DNA of 64,000 nucleotides. Origin: Pseudomonas chlororaphis subsp. aurantiaca. GTDB taxonomy: Bacteria > Pseudomonadota > Gammaproteobacteria > Pseudomonadales > Pseudomonadaceae. The position numbers were made by a program, and so were the translations under genes. The notes below the pieces were generated by a model. It saw nothing but the letters and a program-made list of their open reading frames with translations. It made no database searches and was not told the DNA's origin. Each line of letters opens with the position of its first letter. Positions within the stretch are counted from its first letter, which is position 1. Below are positions 55,520 to 64,000 of the stretch, piece after piece. The DNA lies in NCBI RefSeq assembly GCF_013466605.1, contig NZ_CP059162.1, positions 4,340,001 through 4,404,000 on the forward strand, written 5' to 3'.

Positions 55520-55577
55520 TTGACGTTTACGTAAAGGGTGATTGACAGCCACCCGTCGCAGGCTTACGTTAACGTAA
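55520..55577. promoter_or_regulatory. Two LiuR operators and the liuA promoter
   Basis: TTGACGTTTACGTAAA (55520-55535) and the perfect palindrome TTACGTTAACGTAA (55564-55577) match the operator before liuR; their centres lie 43 bp apart. A consensus -35 TTGACA (55542-55547) and a -10 at 55565-55570 place the second operator across the liuA -10 box. The first site could serve the divergent synthetase gene as well. Confidence 0.75.
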
Positions 55578-55648
55578 AGGTGAGAGCTGAATCAGCTGCT
55601 CTCCACAGCCCGACTCCCTTATATAAAAACAAGTTTGAAGGTGCCCCC

Positions 55649-56812
55649 ATGAGCTATCCGACCCTGAACTTTGCCCTCGGTGAAACCATCGACATGCTCC
55701 GCGACCAGGTGCAGGCCTTCGTCAAGGCCGAGCTGGCGCCACGGGCGGCACAGATAGACGTCGACAACCTGTTCCCCGCCGACATGTGGCGCAAGTTCGG
55801 CGACATGGGCCTGCTGGGCATCACCGTGCCGGAAGAATACGGCGGTGCCGGCCTGGGCTACCTGGCCCACGTGGTGGCCATGGAAGAAATCAGCCGCGGC
55901 TCGGCCTCGGTCGCCCTCTCCTACGGCGCCCACTCCAACCTCTGCGTCAACCAGATCAACCGCAACGGCAACCCCGCACAGAAAAGCAAATACCTGCCCA
56001 AGCTGATCAGCGGCGAACACATCGGCGCCCTGGCCATGAGCGAACCCAACGCCGGCTCCGACGTGGTCTCGATGAAACTGCGCGCCGACAAACGCGGCGA
56101 CCACTATGTGCTCAACGGCAGCAAGACCTGGATCACCAACGGTCCCGACGCCAACACCTATGTGATCTACGCCAAGACCGACCTGGAAAAGGGCCCGCAC
56201 GGCATCACCGCGTTCATCGTCGAGCGCGACTGGAAAGGCTTCAGCCGCAGCAACAAGTTCGACAAGCTGGGCATGCGCGGCTCCAATACCTGCGAACTGT
56301 TCTTCGATGACGTGGAAGTGCCGGAAGAAAACATCCTCGGCATCCTCAATGGCGGCGTGAAGGTACTGATGAGCGGCCTGGACTACGAGCGCGTGGTGCT
56401 CTCCGGCGGCCCGACCGGGATCATGCAGGCCTGCATGGACCTGGTGGTGCCCTACATCCACGACCGCAAGCAGTTCGGCCAGAGCATCGGCGAGTTCCAG
56501 CTGATCCAGGGCAAGGTCGCCGACATGTACACCCAGCTCAACGCCAGCCGCGCCTACCTGTATGCCGTGGCCCAGGCCTGCGAGCGCGGCGAGACCACGC
56601 GCAAGGACGCTGCCGGGGTGATCCTCTACAGCGCCGAACGCGCCACCCAGATGGCCCTGGACGCGATCCAGATCCTCGGCGGCAACGGCTACATCAACGA
56701 ATTCCCCGCCGGGCGCCTGCTGCGCGACGCCAAGCTGTATGAGATCGGCGCCGGCACCAGCGAGATCCGCCGCATGCTGATCGGTCGCGAACTGTTCAAC
56801 GAAACCAAGTAA
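55649..56812 (+). CDS. liuA: Isovaleryl-CoA dehydrogenase
   Basis: LiuA oxidises isovaleryl-CoA to 3-methylcrotonyl-CoA, passing electrons to ETF, the first committed step of the leucine branch. The 387-residue flavoprotein shows [14 protein letters not shown] (flavin site), [17 protein letters not shown], and the catalytic glutamate in [11 protein letters not shown], the position specific to isovaleryl-CoA dehydrogenases. I chose the ATG at 55649 (MSYPTLN); the frame opens earlier inside the operators. Confidence 0.95.
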   Translation: MSYPTLNFALGETIDMLRDQVQAFVKAELAPRAAQIDVDNLFPADMWRKFGDMGLLGITVPEEYGGAGLGYLAHVVAMEEISRGSASVALSYGAHSNLCVNQINRNGNPAQKSKYLPKLISGEHIGALAMSEPNAGSDVVSMKLRADKRGDHYVLNGSKTWITNGPDANTYVIYAKTDLEKGPHGITAFIVERDWKGFSRSNKFDKLGMRGSNTCELFFDDVEVPEENILGILNGGVKVLMSGLDYERVVLSGGPTGIMQACMDLVVPYIHDRKQFGQSIGEFQLIQGKVADMYTQLNASRAYLYAVAQACERGETTRKDAAGVILYSAERATQMALDAIQILGGNGYINEFPAGRLLRDAKLYEIGAGTSEIRRMLIGRELFNETK

Positions 56813-56821
56813 GGAAGCACC

Positions 56822-57085
56822 ATGAAGGTCTACAGTACTTCCCCCTTCCCCATCGCACAGATGGTCCAGGACTTCATTGCGGATGGCTTCGTCGCATTGA
56901 TCTCCTTGACCAGCGAGCAACGCCGCGTCGGCGGACAGATTGCACAGCAATTGCGGACGCTTGGTTATGAGCCGATCAATAGAGAAGCCAAAACGCCGAA
57001 CTGGATTCACTTCGTTTATGACCCTGAGCGGCTCGACTCGGCGAAAGCCGAGAGCATCGCAATCACTCTCGACCCGGAGTCCTGA
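56822..57085 (+). CDS. Small protein of unknown function inside the liu operon
   Basis: The 87-residue protein is of no family I recognise. It begins 9 bases after liuA with AAGGAAG as ribosome site, and its TGA directly abuts the liuB ATG, so it is translated within the operon. It has no signal peptide or membrane span. A mixed alpha/beta pattern (MVQDFIADGFVALISLT, GGQIAQQLRTLGYEPINRE, NWIHFVYDPERLDSAKAE) suggests a compact cytoplasmic fold. Its codon use is less GC-biased than that of its neighbours, which may indicate a late insertion into the operon. Confidence 0.75.
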   Translation: MKVYSTSPFPIAQMVQDFIADGFVALISLTSEQRRVGGQIAQQLRTLGYEPINREAKTPNWIHFVYDPERLDSAKAESIAITLDPES

Positions 57086-58693
<1,608 letters not shown>

Positions 58694-58710
58694 CCCTGCG
58701 CGAGACCGAC

Positions 58711-59526
58711 ATGAACGACTTCAACACCCTGGAACTGCTGAAGGACCCGCGTGGTTTCGCCACGCTGTGGCTCAGCCGTGAAGAAAAGAACAACGCCTTC
58801 AACGCCGAAATGATCCGCGAGCTGATCCTTGCCCTGGATCAGGTGCAAAGCGATCCGGCCCTGCGCTTTTTGCTGGTGCGCGGCCGCGGCAAGCACTTCA
58901 GCGCCGGTGCCGACCTGGCCTGGATGCAGCAGTCGGCCGAACTCGACTACCACACCAACCTCGACGACGCCCGCGAGCTGGCCGAGCTGATGTACAACCT
59001 GGCCAAGCTGAAGATCCCGACCCTGGCCGTGGTGCAAGGCGCGGCCTTCGGCGGTGCCCTGGGCCTGATCAGTTGCTGCGACATGGCCATCGGCGCCGAC
59101 GACGCGCAGTTCTGCCTGTCGGAAGTACGCATCGGCCTGGCCCCGGCGGTGATCAGCCCGTTCGTGGTGCAGGCCATCGGCGAACGCGCGGCACGCCGCT
59201 ATGCCCTGACCGCCGAGCGCTTCAGCGGCCAGCGCGCCCGGGAAATCGGCCTGCTGTCGGAAAGCTACCCGGCGGCCGAGCTGGAACAACAGGTGGCGTC
59301 GTGGATCGACAACCTGCTGCTCAACAGCCCGTGCGCCATGCGCGCTAGCAAGGACCTGCTGCGCGAAGTCGGCAACGGCGCCCTGACTCCGGCCCTGCGT
59401 CGCTACTGCGAGAACGCCATTGCCCGCATCCGCGTCAGCCCCGAAGGCCAGGAAGGCCTGCGCGCCTTTCTGCAAAAACGCCCGCCCAGCTGGCAGCCCG
59501 CCCCGACCACCAAGGAGCCGCGTTGA
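58711..59526 (+). CDS. liuC: Methylglutaconyl-CoA hydratase
   Basis: LiuC hydrates 3-methylglutaconyl-CoA to HMG-CoA. The 271-residue crotonase-fold protein shows the first oxyanion segment GRGKHFSAGADLAWM and the second GAAFGGALGLISCCD, with the acidic residue in FCLSEVRIGLAP. I chose the ATG at 58711 (MNDFNTLELL), 17 bases after liuB; the frame is open further into liuB, which is a shadow. Confidence 0.94.
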   Translation: MNDFNTLELLKDPRGFATLWLSREEKNNAFNAEMIRELILALDQVQSDPALRFLLVRGRGKHFSAGADLAWMQQSAELDYHTNLDDARELAELMYNLAKLKIPTLAVVQGAAFGGALGLISCCDMAIGADDAQFCLSEVRIGLAPAVISPFVVQAIGERAARRYALTAERFSGQRAREIGLLSESYPAAELEQQVASWIDNLLLNSPCAMRASKDLLREVGNGALTPALRRYCENAIARIRVSPEGQEGLRAFLQKRPPSWQPAPTTKEPR

Positions 59527-61472
59527 TGAGCGCCCCTGTCCTGACCACCCTGCTGGTGGCCAACCGCGGCGAGATCGCCTGCCGCGTGATGCGCACCGCC
59601 AAGGCCCTGGGCCTGACCACCGTGGCCGTGCACAGCGCCACCGACCGTGGCGCCCGCCACAGCCGCGAAGCCGACCTGCGCATCGACCTGGGCGGCAGCA
59701 AGGCCGCCGACAGCTACCTGCAGATCGACAAACTGATCGCCGCCGCCAAGGCCAGCGGCGCCCAGGCGATTCACCCCGGCTACGGCTTTCTCTCGGAAAA
59801 CGCCGGTTTCGCCCGCGCCATCGAAGCCGCCGGCCTGATCTTCCTCGGCCCGCCGGCGTCGGCCATCGACGCCATGGGCAGCAAGTCGGCGGCCAAGGCC
59901 CTGATGGAAACCGCCGGCGTGCCCCTGGTCCCCGGTTACCACGGCGAAGCCCAGGACCTGGAAACCTTCCGCGTCGCCGCCGAACACATCGGCTACCCGG
60001 TGCTGCTCAAGGCCACTGCCGGTGGTGGCGGCAAGGGCATGAAAGTGGTGGAGGACGTCAGCCAGCTGGCCGAAGCCCTGGCCTCGGCCCAGCGGGAAGC
60101 GCAGTCGTCCTTCGGCGATTCGCGGATGCTGGTGGAAAAGTACGTGCTCAAGCCGCGCCATGTGGAGATCCAGGTGTTCGCCGACCAGCACGGCAACTGC
60201 CTGTACCTCAACGAACGCGACTGCTCGATCCAGCGGCGCCACCAGAAAGTCGTCGAAGAAGCCCCCGCCCCCGGCCTGAGCGCCGAACAGCGCAAGGCGA
60301 TGGGCGAAGCCGCGGTGCGTGCGGCCCAGGCCATTGGTTACGTCGGCGCCGGCACCGTGGAATTCCTGCTGGATGCCCGCGGCGAATTCTTCTTCATGGA
60401 AATGAACACCCGCCTGCAAGTGGAGCACCCGGTCACCGAAGCCATCACCGGGCTGGACCTGGTGGCCTGGCAAATCCGCGTGGCCCAGGGCGAAGCGCTG
60501 CCGATCACCCAGGAGCAGGTGCCGCTGATCGGGCATGCGATCGAAGTGCGACTGTACGCCGAGGACCCGAGCAACGACTTCCTCCCGGCCACCGGGCGCC
60601 TGGCGCTGTACCGCGAATCGGCGGCGGGTCCTGGGCGGCGGGTCGACAGCGGTGTCGAGGAAGGCGACAGCGTGTCGCCGTTCTACGACCCGATGCTCGG
60701 CAAGCTGATCGCCTGGGGCGAGAACCGCGAGCAGGCGCGCTTGCGCCTGCTGGGCATGCTCGACGAGTTCGCCATCGGCGGGCTGAAGACCAACCTGGCG
60801 TTCCTGCGGCGCATCATCGCCCACCCGGCCTTCGCCGCCGCCGAGCTGGATACCGGTTTTATCCCGCGCTATCAGGACCAGTTGCTGCCACCGGCCACCG
60901 CCTTGAGCGATGAGTTCTGGCAAGCCGCCGCCCAGGCGTTCGCCCAGAGCCAGCCGGACCAGGTGCGCACCGACGACCGCCATTCCCCCTGGGCCAAGGC
61001 CAGCGGCCTGCGCATCGGCCTGCCGCGGGAAACCGTGCTGCACCTCGACTGCGAGGGCCAGGACCGGGCGATCAAGCTGGACACCGGCAACGCGGCCATG
61101 GCCTTGCACGGCGAGCAGCTGTCGATCGAACACAAGGGATTGCGCCAGCAGCACCGGGTGATTCGCCAGGGTGACAGCCTGTACCTGCAGTGGCAGGGCG
61201 AAATGCACCGGGTCACGGCCTATGACCCGATTGCCGCGGTGGAGGCCAGCCACAGTCATCATGGCGGCCTGACCGCGCCCATGAACGGCAGCATCGTGCG
61301 GGTCCTGGTGCAAGCCGGGCAGAGTGTCGAAGCCGGGGCGCAACTGGTAGTCCTGGAAGCGATGAAGATGGAGCACAGCATCCGCGCACCGCAAGCCGGG
61401 GTGGTCAAGGCGCTGTATTGCCAGGAAGGCGAGATGGTCAGTGAGGGAAGTGCCCTGGTGGAGCTGGAATAA
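59526..61472 (+). CDS. liuD: Methylcrotonyl-CoA carboxylase, biotin-containing (alpha) subunit
   Basis: LiuD carboxylates biotin using ATP and bicarbonate. The 648-residue protein has the biotin carboxylase domain in about 1-450 (ATP loop KATAGGGGKGMKVV; MEMNTRLQVEHPVTE), a connecting BT domain, and the biotinyl domain at the C-terminus with EAMKMEHS, biotinylated lysine K614. The ATG shares one base with the liuC stop (TGATG); the in-frame TTG at 59523 is less likely. It is the last gene of the liu operon. Confidence 0.96.
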   Translation: MSAPVLTTLLVANRGEIACRVMRTAKALGLTTVAVHSATDRGARHSREADLRIDLGGSKAADSYLQIDKLIAAAKASGAQAIHPGYGFLSENAGFARAIEAAGLIFLGPPASAIDAMGSKSAAKALMETAGVPLVPGYHGEAQDLETFRVAAEHIGYPVLLKATAGGGGKGMKVVEDVSQLAEALASAQREAQSSFGDSRMLVEKYVLKPRHVEIQVFADQHGNCLYLNERDCSIQRRHQKVVEEAPAPGLSAEQRKAMGEAAVRAAQAIGYVGAGTVEFLLDARGEFFFMEMNTRLQVEHPVTEAITGLDLVAWQIRVAQGEALPITQEQVPLIGHAIEVRLYAEDPSNDFLPATGRLALYRESAAGPGRRVDSGVEEGDSVSPFYDPMLGKLIAWGENREQARLRLLGMLDEFAIGGLKTNLAFLRRIIAHPAFAAAELDTGFIPRYQDQLLPPATALSDEFWQAAAQAFAQSQPDQVRTDDRHSPWAKASGLRIGLPRETVLHLDCEGQDRAIKLDTGNAAMALHGEQLSIEHKGLRQQHRVIRQGDSLYLQWQGEMHRVTAYDPIAAVEASHSHHGGLTAPMNGSIVRVLVQAGQSVEAGAQLVVLEAMKMEHSIRAPQAGVVKALYCQEGEMVSEGSALVELE

Positions 61473-61487
61473 GCTCCTGAGGCAGAA

Positions 61488-61525
61488 GATCGTTCCCGCA
61501 GCCTTGCGGGAACGATCGTATTTTT
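61488..61525. terminator. Terminator between liuD and the S24-type gene
   Basis: A perfect 13-bp stem (gatcgttcccgca / tgcgggaacgatc, 61488-61500 and 61505-61517) with a 4-nt loop is followed by TATTTTT on the plus strand. It lies between convergent genes. Confidence 0.92.
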
Positions 61526-61528
61526 ACG

Positions 61529-62194
61529 TCAGAATTTAGCGGTAGCCTGCACTACCACACCAATAATCCGACACTCATCGCTGTAAAGCGTCTTCGGATA
61601 AGTCGGATTCAACGGCACCAGATAACGTTGCCCACCCTCTTCCACCAGCTTGCGGAAAATCGCTTCGGTACTGCCCGGGCATTGCACGATCACCAGCTTG
61701 CCGGGAACCGCCTCCACCGCCGGATCCACCAGGATCAACATGTCCTGGGCGATGCTCAGGCCGCTGGGGGCAATCATCGCGTCGCCCACCACGACCAGCC
61801 AGAAAGCCGAGCCTTCGGCCTGGTAGTCAGAGAGTTCGTAACGCTCGGCGGTGTAGCCCGCGCCACCGGCCTCGCGCACCTCGCCAACGCCCCGCCAGTC
61901 GCTGACCGGGTAGCGAAAGTACGGGTTGTACTTCTGCACCAGTGACGGCCCTTCCAGCAGCAACTGGCCCTCGTCATCCACCTGTGGTTTTTCGCGGATC
62001 ACCAGCGCGACTTCGAGAAAACCCAGGCCGATTTCTTCCAGCACCCGGTTCATGTCTTCGATCTTCGGCTGGCGCCGTTTGCTCAGCCAATGGCCGATGC
62101 CGCCCTGGGACATGCCCAGGCGCTCCGCGAGCTTTTCTTGTGTGACCTTGCGGTCCTTCATGTTGGATTTAACCAACTCGATCCATTTGTCCAT
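61529..62194 (-). CDS. XRE/S24 (lambda CI-like) repressor lacking the peptidase dyad
   Basis: The 221-residue protein has an XRE helix-turn-helix in residues 16-40 (VTQEKLAERLGMSQGGIGHWLSKRR) and an S24 LexA/CI-type C-terminal domain in about 95-215. Aligned by eye with lambda CI through the shared SAFWL and MLILVDP blocks, the nucleophile serine is A139 (VVGDAM), the general-base lysine is R181 (AIFRKLV) and the scissile alanine is R101. It should therefore not self-cleave. I chose the ATG at 62194 (MDKWIELV). No phage genes are adjacent; three operator-like sites lie upstream. Confidence 0.85.
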   Translation of the reverse strand: MDKWIELVKSNMKDRKVTQEKLAERLGMSQGGIGHWLSKRRQPKIEDMNRVLEEIGLGFLEVALVIREKPQVDDEGQLLLEGPSLVQKYNPYFRYPVSDWRGVGEVREAGGAGYTAERYELSDYQAEGSAFWLVVVGDAMIAPSGLSIAQDMLILVDPAVEAVPGKLVIVQCPGSTEAIFRKLVEEGGQRYLVPLNPTYPKTLYSDECRIIGVVVQATAKF

Positions 62195-62204
62195 GGACCG
62201 GAAC

Positions 62205-62278
62205 AATACGTTGTGTATTTCGGCCCTCAACACACAAGTTGTAGTATTTGAAACCTAGTCACAAATACATTAAGTATT
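62205..62278. promoter_or_regulatory. Three-site operator region of the S24-type repressor
   Basis: AATAC-N5-GTATT occurs twice without mismatch, at 62205-62219 (AATACGTTGTGTATT) and 62264-62278 (AATACATTAAGTATT). Exactly between them, at 62234-62248, lies a degenerate site with only the right half GTATT intact. The centres are 29 and 30 bp apart. The region lies between the repressor and the divergent DUF6124 gene. Confidence 0.65.
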
Positions 62279-62325
62279 ACCATTCCTCAGACCCTCTTAT
62301 TCCACGTCAAAGGATGGAACCACTC

Positions 62326-62667
62326 ATGAGCACAACCAGCAAAGATGCACCGGAACTGGAAACCGATGTCGGCTTCAACGCCCTCAAGGACAGCGAGGCC
62401 GCCCGCCGGGCCATGGACTACTACTTGAAACCGGCTATTGCAGAAGCGGCGATCGACGAGAAGTTCTTCGAGGTCAGACACAGCATCAGCAGCGAGGAAG
62501 CAATGATCCACGCTTCCGACCTGCTGCGCTGCGCCGCGGCCAGCGCCTACGAGGCCGCCGACCACCTGCGGGGAACCCGACGGGACCTGGCGTTTTCCGT
62601 GGTGCACATGATCGATATGGCCAAGGCGCTGGTGGATCGCTCGCTGGACAGCCAGCGCCAGGAATGA
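62326..62667 (+). CDS. DUF6124 (formerly DUF3077) family protein
   Basis: The 113-residue protein is of a Pseudomonas-specific family of unknown function; the conserved parts are ARRAMDYYLKP and the C-terminal helix LAFSVVHMIDMAKALVDRSLD. It is probably cytoplasmic and all-helical. I chose the ATG at 62326 with AAAGGA 11 bases upstream; an in-frame ATG at 62314 overlaps that site. It is divergent from the S24-type repressor and separated from it by three operator-like sites, so it is the likely regulated gene. Confidence 0.8.
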   Translation: MSTTSKDAPELETDVGFNALKDSEAARRAMDYYLKPAIAEAAIDEKFFEVRHSISSEEAMIHASDLLRCAAASAYEAADHLRGTRRDLAFSVVHMIDMAKALVDRSLDSQRQE

Positions 62668-62762
62668 AATGCACGGCAGAATTCGCCCACGGCCGACCCG
62701 GCCGATGAACAAGGCTGACAACAGAGCCAGGAAATTATTTTCTGAAAGGCGGGGAAAAACAT

Positions 62763-62797
62763 TTGACTTGCAAATGATAATGATTATTATTGCAAGC
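62763..62797 (+). promoter_or_regulatory. Promoter and Fur box of prrF
   Basis: The -35 TTGACT (62763-62768), 16 bases, and -10 TATTAT (62785-62790) precede the RNA. A Fur box beginning GATAATGATTAT (62776-62794) matches the 19-base consensus at 15 positions and covers the -10 box, so iron-loaded Fur would block transcription. Confidence 0.88.
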
Positions 62798-62911
62798 AAC
62801 TGGTCGCGAGATCAGTCGATAACCCAAGAGACCTTAGGTCGGACTCCTGGATTATCTCCTCATCAGGCTAATCACGGTTTTTGACCCGGCTTTTTGCCGG
62901 GTCTTTTTTTT
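62798..62911 (+). ncRNA. prrF: PrrF iron-responsive small RNA
   Basis: This is an RNA of about 114 nt starting AACTGGTCGCGAGATCAG, the conserved 5' end of Pseudomonas PrrF RNAs. The target-pairing core CTCCTCATCAGGCTAATCAC follows near 62856-62875, and a terminator stem GACCCGGC/GCCGGGTC (62883-62890, 62896-62903) with a T run ends it. PrrF RNAs are made when iron is scarce and repress mRNAs of iron-rich enzymes such as superoxide dismutase SodB and TCA-cycle enzymes. P. fluorescens relatives carry two separate copies; which one this is cannot be told. Confidence 0.93.
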
Positions 62912-63177
62912 CTGCCAGTTTTTCTGGCTTGGCTTCAGGCTAATGAAGACTGGGTACCGCTAAATTGGCGGCGATGATAGCAAAAGAATGCCTCATTGCA
63001 AGCCGACGCCCGCCGCAACGGCTCGCAAATGCAAAAACAGCGCTTGAGAATCAATCGTATAGCTTCTAAGCTGCTTTCGCGTCAAGGACGACGCCCCCCC
63101 TCTCCTGCGGAAATTACCCCGGTATTTCCCTGCCTTGCTAAAGTAACGGCCATAAAAATCCTGTTCAGGAATCGACC
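62912..63177. other. Intergenic region prrF to carboxypeptidase gene
   Basis: I see no gene. The 61-codon ORF at 62996-63181 has no ribosome site or coding character. The region presumably holds the promoter of the carboxypeptidase gene. Confidence 0.5.
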
Positions 63178-64000
63178 ATGACCGTGGCTCAAAGCTCGTT
63201 TCAAATCTCTGCCAATTTCGACAGCGGCAATATCGAAGTACTGGATGCCAGCAATCCCTCGCAAGTCCTGCTGGCCATCAAGCCCGACACTCGCAGCGCG
63301 CATTTCCAGTGGTTCCACTTCAAGGCCAGCGGCCTGCATGTCGGCCAGGAACACTGGTTCCGCCTGAGCAACGCCAGCAAATCCTCGTACAACAAGGCCT
63401 GGACCGGCTATCAGGCGGTGGCGTCCTACGACCACGTCAACTGGTTCCGCGTCCCGACGATTTTTGAAGGCGATACCCTGCGCTTCTGCCTGGAAGCCAC
63501 CCAGACCCACGCCTGGTTCGCCTATTTCGAACCCTACAGCCGCGGCCGGCATGACTGGCTGATCGAGCAGGCGCTGACCAAGGCCGGCGCCGAACTGCTG
63601 GCCACCGGCAAAAGCGTCGAGGGTCGCGATATCCAGTTGCTGCGCAAAGGCAGCGGCGGCGAAGGCCGGCGCAAGGTCTGGATCATCGCCCAGCAGCACC
63701 CTGGCGAGCACATGGCCGAATGGTTCATGGAGGGGGTGATCGAACGCCTGCAGCACCGTGACGATGCCGAGCTGAACAGGCTGCTGGCCAGCGCCGATCT
63801 GTACCTGGTGCCGAACATGAACCCCGACGGCGCCTTCCACGGCCACTTGCGTACCAACGCCATGGGCCAGGACCTGAACCGCGCCTGGCAGAGCGCCAGC
63901 CAGGAGCTCAGCCCGGAAGTGCTGTTCGTCCAGCAACAGATGGAGCAGTACGGCGTCGACCTGTTCCTCGACGTGCACGGCGACGAAGAAATCCCCCATG
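63178..64000 (+). CDS. M14-family cytosolic-type metallocarboxypeptidase, 5' part (runs off window)
   Basis: The frame is open from the ATG at 63178 (AGGA 8 bases upstream) to the window end, 274 residues. Residues 1-125 form a beta-rich N-terminal domain, and the M14 zinc-peptidase domain starts near 130. The zinc motif H-x-x-E is visible in QQHPGEHMAEWF, followed by LVPNMNPDG and DLNRAW; LFLDVHGDE near the end supplies the third zinc ligand. This is the AGBL/cytosolic carboxypeptidase class, without a signal peptide. The substrate is unknown. Confidence 0.9.
   Translation, partial: MTVAQSSFQISANFDSGNIEVLDASNPSQVLLAIKPDTRSAHFQWFHFKASGLHVGQEHWFRLSNASKSSYNKAWTGYQAVASYDHVNWFRVPTIFEGDTLRFCLEATQTHAWFAYFEPYSRGRHDWLIEQALTKAGAELLATGKSVEGRDIQLLRKGSGGEGRRKVWIIAQQHPGEHMAEWFMEGVIERLQHRDDAELNRLLASADLYLVPNMNPDGAFHGHLRTNAMGQDLNRAWQSASQELSPEVLFVQQQMEQYGVDLFLDVHGDEEIPH

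Noticed and set aside
61529..62667. Prophage remnant suggested by the CI-like repressor
   Set aside because: No integrase, structural, lysis or attachment-site sequences are present on either side; the neighbours are liuD and prrF.
62996..63181. 61-codon plus-strand ORF before the carboxypeptidase gene
   Set aside because: It overlaps the carboxypeptidase start out of frame, has no ribosome site and shows no coding bias.

Overview
The window reads as a chromosomal segment of a Pseudomonas of the fluorescens lineage. The reasons are the high GC content, the fused nuoCD inside a complete 13-gene nuo operon, the neighbour order purB / cupin oxygenase / GNAT / aceA / nuo, a liu leucine-catabolism cluster with a LiuR regulator, and two Pseudomonas regulatory RNAs that can be read directly (a PrrF and a Crc-titrating RNA). 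I see no rRNA, tRNA, CRISPR array, insertion sequence or prophage. Species cannot be fixed from the sequence alone.

Layout. 1-3360: 3' part of purB, a ribosomal-oxygenase-type cupin overlapping a GNAT gene, and an exported secretin-short-domain protein. 3361-5280: isocitrate lyase aceA behind a 430-nt structured leader with a TGTAGTG/CACTACA dyad. 5781-20771: nuoA to nuoN, ending at a UUCG terminator; an orphan Fur-like box lies between aceA and nuoA. 20965-21619: a toxin-first HigBA module. 21751-30055: a six-gene ABC importer operon resembling the rhizobial GlpSTPQUV glycerol importer, divergent from a sigma-54 activator, with a sigma-54 promoter and a TGAACA array between them. 30090-34758: glnS-cysS, then ppiB-lpxH on the opposite strand. 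34890-39717: a tripartite drug-efflux operon headed by a MarR repressor with two identical operators. 39853-47383: tamA-tamB, a GNAT gene, xthA and a YegP-like gene. 47562-50339: a PHO-box gene encoding a phosphate-binding/OmpA fusion, and an acyl-CoA dehydrogenase. 50517-61525: a LysR gene, liuR, liuE, the CrcY RNA, an acyl-CoA synthetase, and liuA-small ORF-liuB-liuC-liuD. 61529-64000: an S24-type repressor without its catalytic residues, a three-site operator region, a DUF6124 gene, a PrrF RNA and a truncated M14 carboxypeptidase.

How the parts relate. aceA, nuo and liu form a carbon and energy core: LiuA-E take isovaleryl-CoA to acetyl-CoA and acetoacetate, AceA runs the glyoxylate shunt on acetyl-CoA, and Nuo oxidises the NADH. 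Several global regulators meet here. CbrB/RpoN acts through CrcY on catabolite repression, Fur acts through PrrF on iron sparing, LiuR controls leucine use, and PhoB acts on the PstS-OmpA fusion. The promoter and operator calls come from reading motifs by eye; none has been scored or tested.
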